A DNA stretch of 6,885 nucleotides from Actinomycetota bacterium (GTDB lineage Bacteria; Actinomycetota; Actinomycetes; Nanopelagicales; Nanopelagicaceae). The stretch lies in contig CANKCT010000048.1 in NCBI GenBank assembly GCA_947480465.1, positions 1 to 6,885 of the forward strand, read 5' to 3'. How positions within the stretch are numbered: the first letter of the stretch is position 1; each line of letters starts with the position of its first letter. Below, in pieces: positions 5,648-6,885 of this stretch. The translations under genes and the position numbers were made by a program. The notes under the pieces are model-generated. The model was given only the letters and a program-made list of their open reading frames with translations. It had not been told where the DNA came from and ran no database searches.

Positions 5648-6885
5648 ATGACTGATTTCGTCGCTCCGGGGCAGCCCGGTAGCAAAGCTGTTTTTTTACC
5701 ACGGTATGACCATTGGATAAATGGAAGATATGAAAAACCTGATTCGGGTCAATACTTTGAAAACGTCACTCCAGTTACAGGGAAAGTTTTCTGCGATGTT
5801 GCACGGGGAAATGCAAAAGATATTGATAAAGCACTAGATGCCGCCCATGCCGCCGCTCCGGCTTGGGGTAAGACATCTGCAACAGAGCGCGCAATTATTC
5901 TGAACAAAATCGCAGATCGTATGCAAGACAATGTTGAGGCTATTGCAGTTGCTGAGACATGGGAAAACGGAAAACCAATTCGTGAGGCACTATATGTTGA
6001 TATCCCACTTGCAATAGATCACTTCAGATACTTCGCTGCTGCAATCCGCGCACAAGAGGGTTCAGCTGGCGAATTAGATAATGACACGGTTGCCTATCAT
6101 TTCCACGAACCACTTGGCGTAGTCGGTCAAATTATTCCGTGGAACTTCCCAATCTTGATGGCTGTATGGAAGCTAGCCCCAGCTTTAGCTGCGGGTAACT
6201 GCGTTGTTTTAAAACCTGCAGAGCAGACACCAGTCTCTATTTTGTTCTGGATGGACATCATTAAGGATCTATTGCCAGATGGTGTTGTCAATATCGTTAA
6301 CGGATTTGGTGTTGAAGCAGGTAAGCCACTTGCATCGTCTCCGCGAATTGCAAAGATTGCGTTCACTGGCGAGACCTCAACTGGACGTCTGATCATGCAG
6401 TACGCATCAGAAAACATCATTCCGGTCACTCTCGAACTTGGTGGCAAGAGCCCAAATATCTTCTTTGCCGATGTCGCTGCAGAAGATGATGCCTTTTATG
6501 ACAAGGCGTTAGAGGGCTTCACAATGTTTGCCGTTAACCAAGGTGAAGTTTGTACCTGTCCTTCACGTGGACTCATTGATACCAAGATCTATGACAAGTT
6601 CTTGGGTGATGTGACTGCCCGTACAAATGCCATAAAACAGGGGCACCCATTAGATCTTTCAACGATGATTGGTGCGCAGGCAAGCACTGATCAGTTAGAG
6701 AAAATTCTCTCTTACTTAGATATTGGTAAGAAAGAAGGCGCAAAGGTAATTACGGGTGGTGAACGCGCAGATTTGGGCGGTGAACTATCTGGTGGTTACT
6801 ACGTTATGCCAACGATTTTCGAAGGCCATAACAAGATGCGCATTTTTCAAGAAGAAATCTTTGGACCAGTTGTCTCTGTGACAAA
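5648..6885 (+). CDS. NAD(P)-dependent aldehyde dehydrogenase, AldB/ExaC type (partial, 3' end outside window)
   Basis: It oxidises an aldehyde, probably acetaldehyde or another short aliphatic one, to the acid in the cytoplasm. The first 412 codons are present, of about 505-512 in the family; the frame is open to the right edge. The sequence closely follows E. coli AldB: TPVTGK at 41-46, [12 protein letters not shown] at 120-131, PWNFP at 164-168 (N166 stabilises the intermediate), K189 in [13 protein letters not shown] at 239-246, the general base E263 in LELGGKSPN, the catalytic C302 in GEVCTCPSR, and EEIFGPV at 402-408. The start at ATG 5648 is supported by GGAG at 5639-5642 and the APGQPGS segment at 6-12 expected in actinobacterial members. 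FTGETSTG replaces the commoner FTGSTxVG. The exact substrate and cofactor cannot be read from the sequence. The 119-base leader suggests expression separate from icd. Confidence 0.93.
   Translation, partial: MTDFVAPGQPGSKAVFLPRYDHWINGRYEKPDSGQYFENVTPVTGKVFCDVARGNAKDIDKALDAAHAAAPAWGKTSATERAIILNKIADRMQDNVEAIAVAETWENGKPIREALYVDIPLAIDHFRYFAAAIRAQEGSAGELDNDTVAYHFHEPLGVVGQIIPWNFPILMAVWKLAPALAAGNCVVLKPAEQTPVSILFWMDIIKDLLPDGVVNIVNGFGVEAGKPLASSPRIAKIAFTGETSTGRLIMQYASENIIPVTLELGGKSPNIFFADVAAEDDAFYDKALEGFTMFAVNQGEVCTCPSRGLIDTKIYDKFLGDVTARTNAIKQGHPLDLSTMIGAQASTDQLEKILSYLDIGKKEGAKVITGGERADLGGELSGGYYVMPTIFEGHNKMRIFQEEIFGPVVSVT

Noticed and set aside
5749..6447. Two minus-strand frames (5749-5931 and 6127-6447) over the aldehyde dehydrogenase
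   Set aside because: The plus-strand frame matches the AldB family residue by residue through both stretches, so the minus-strand frames are shadows.
1..6885. A previously undescribed multi-gene system, mobile element, CRISPR array or defence island
   Set aside because: Every full gene but one belongs to a well-known metabolic family in a known actinobacterial order. There are no repeat arrays, integrase or transposase genes, RNA genes or strand switches.

Overview
This window looks like a housekeeping stretch of a low-GC, streamlined actinobacterial chromosome. The DNA is AT-leaning (mid-40s % GC by eye, not computed). The gene order is a C-terminal membrane-protein fragment, then purN, purH, folD, a DUF3017-like small membrane protein, mdh and icd. 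That order, and sequence details such as [10 protein letters not shown] in FolD and APGQPGS at the start of the aldehyde dehydrogenase, are actinobacterial. Together with the compact overlapping genes and low GC they fit freshwater acI-type Actinobacteria (Candidatus Nanopelagicales, e.g. Planktophila-like). The lineage is an inference from gene order and composition, not proven.

Layout: all genes are on the + strand. Positions 1-134 hold the last 43 codons of a membrane protein (probably DUF6350). It overlaps purN (131-694) by 4 bases; purN overlaps purH (687-2225) by 8. After 21 bases comes folD (start best placed at 2247, end 3086), which overlaps the DUF3017-like gene (3077-3304) by 10. 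After 42 bases comes mdh (3347-4297), and 16 bases later icd (4314-5528). A 119-base gap (5529-5647), the only sizeable non-coding stretch, precedes an AldB/ExaC-type aldehyde dehydrogenase that starts at 5648 and runs off the right edge. No RNA gene, insertion sequence, CRISPR array or phage-related gene is visible.

How the genes fit together: PurN and PurH are the two 10-formyl-tetrahydrofolate-dependent transformylases of de novo purine synthesis, PurH also closes the ring to IMP, and FolD supplies the 10-formyl-THF. Mdh and Icd are TCA-cycle dehydrogenases; Icd is also a source of NADPH. Tight spacing from the left edge through icd suggests one transcription unit. The aldehyde dehydrogenase is probably a separate unit, because its leader contains a possible terminator and a striking operator- or hairpin-like element (two TGCGCA copies one helical turn apart).

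I found no evidence of an undescribed multi-gene system. The points most worth a second look are the aldehyde dehydrogenase leader, including a 20-codon open frame ending on the hairpin, and an LDH-like malate dehydrogenase at a locus where Streptomyces carries a different MDH type.
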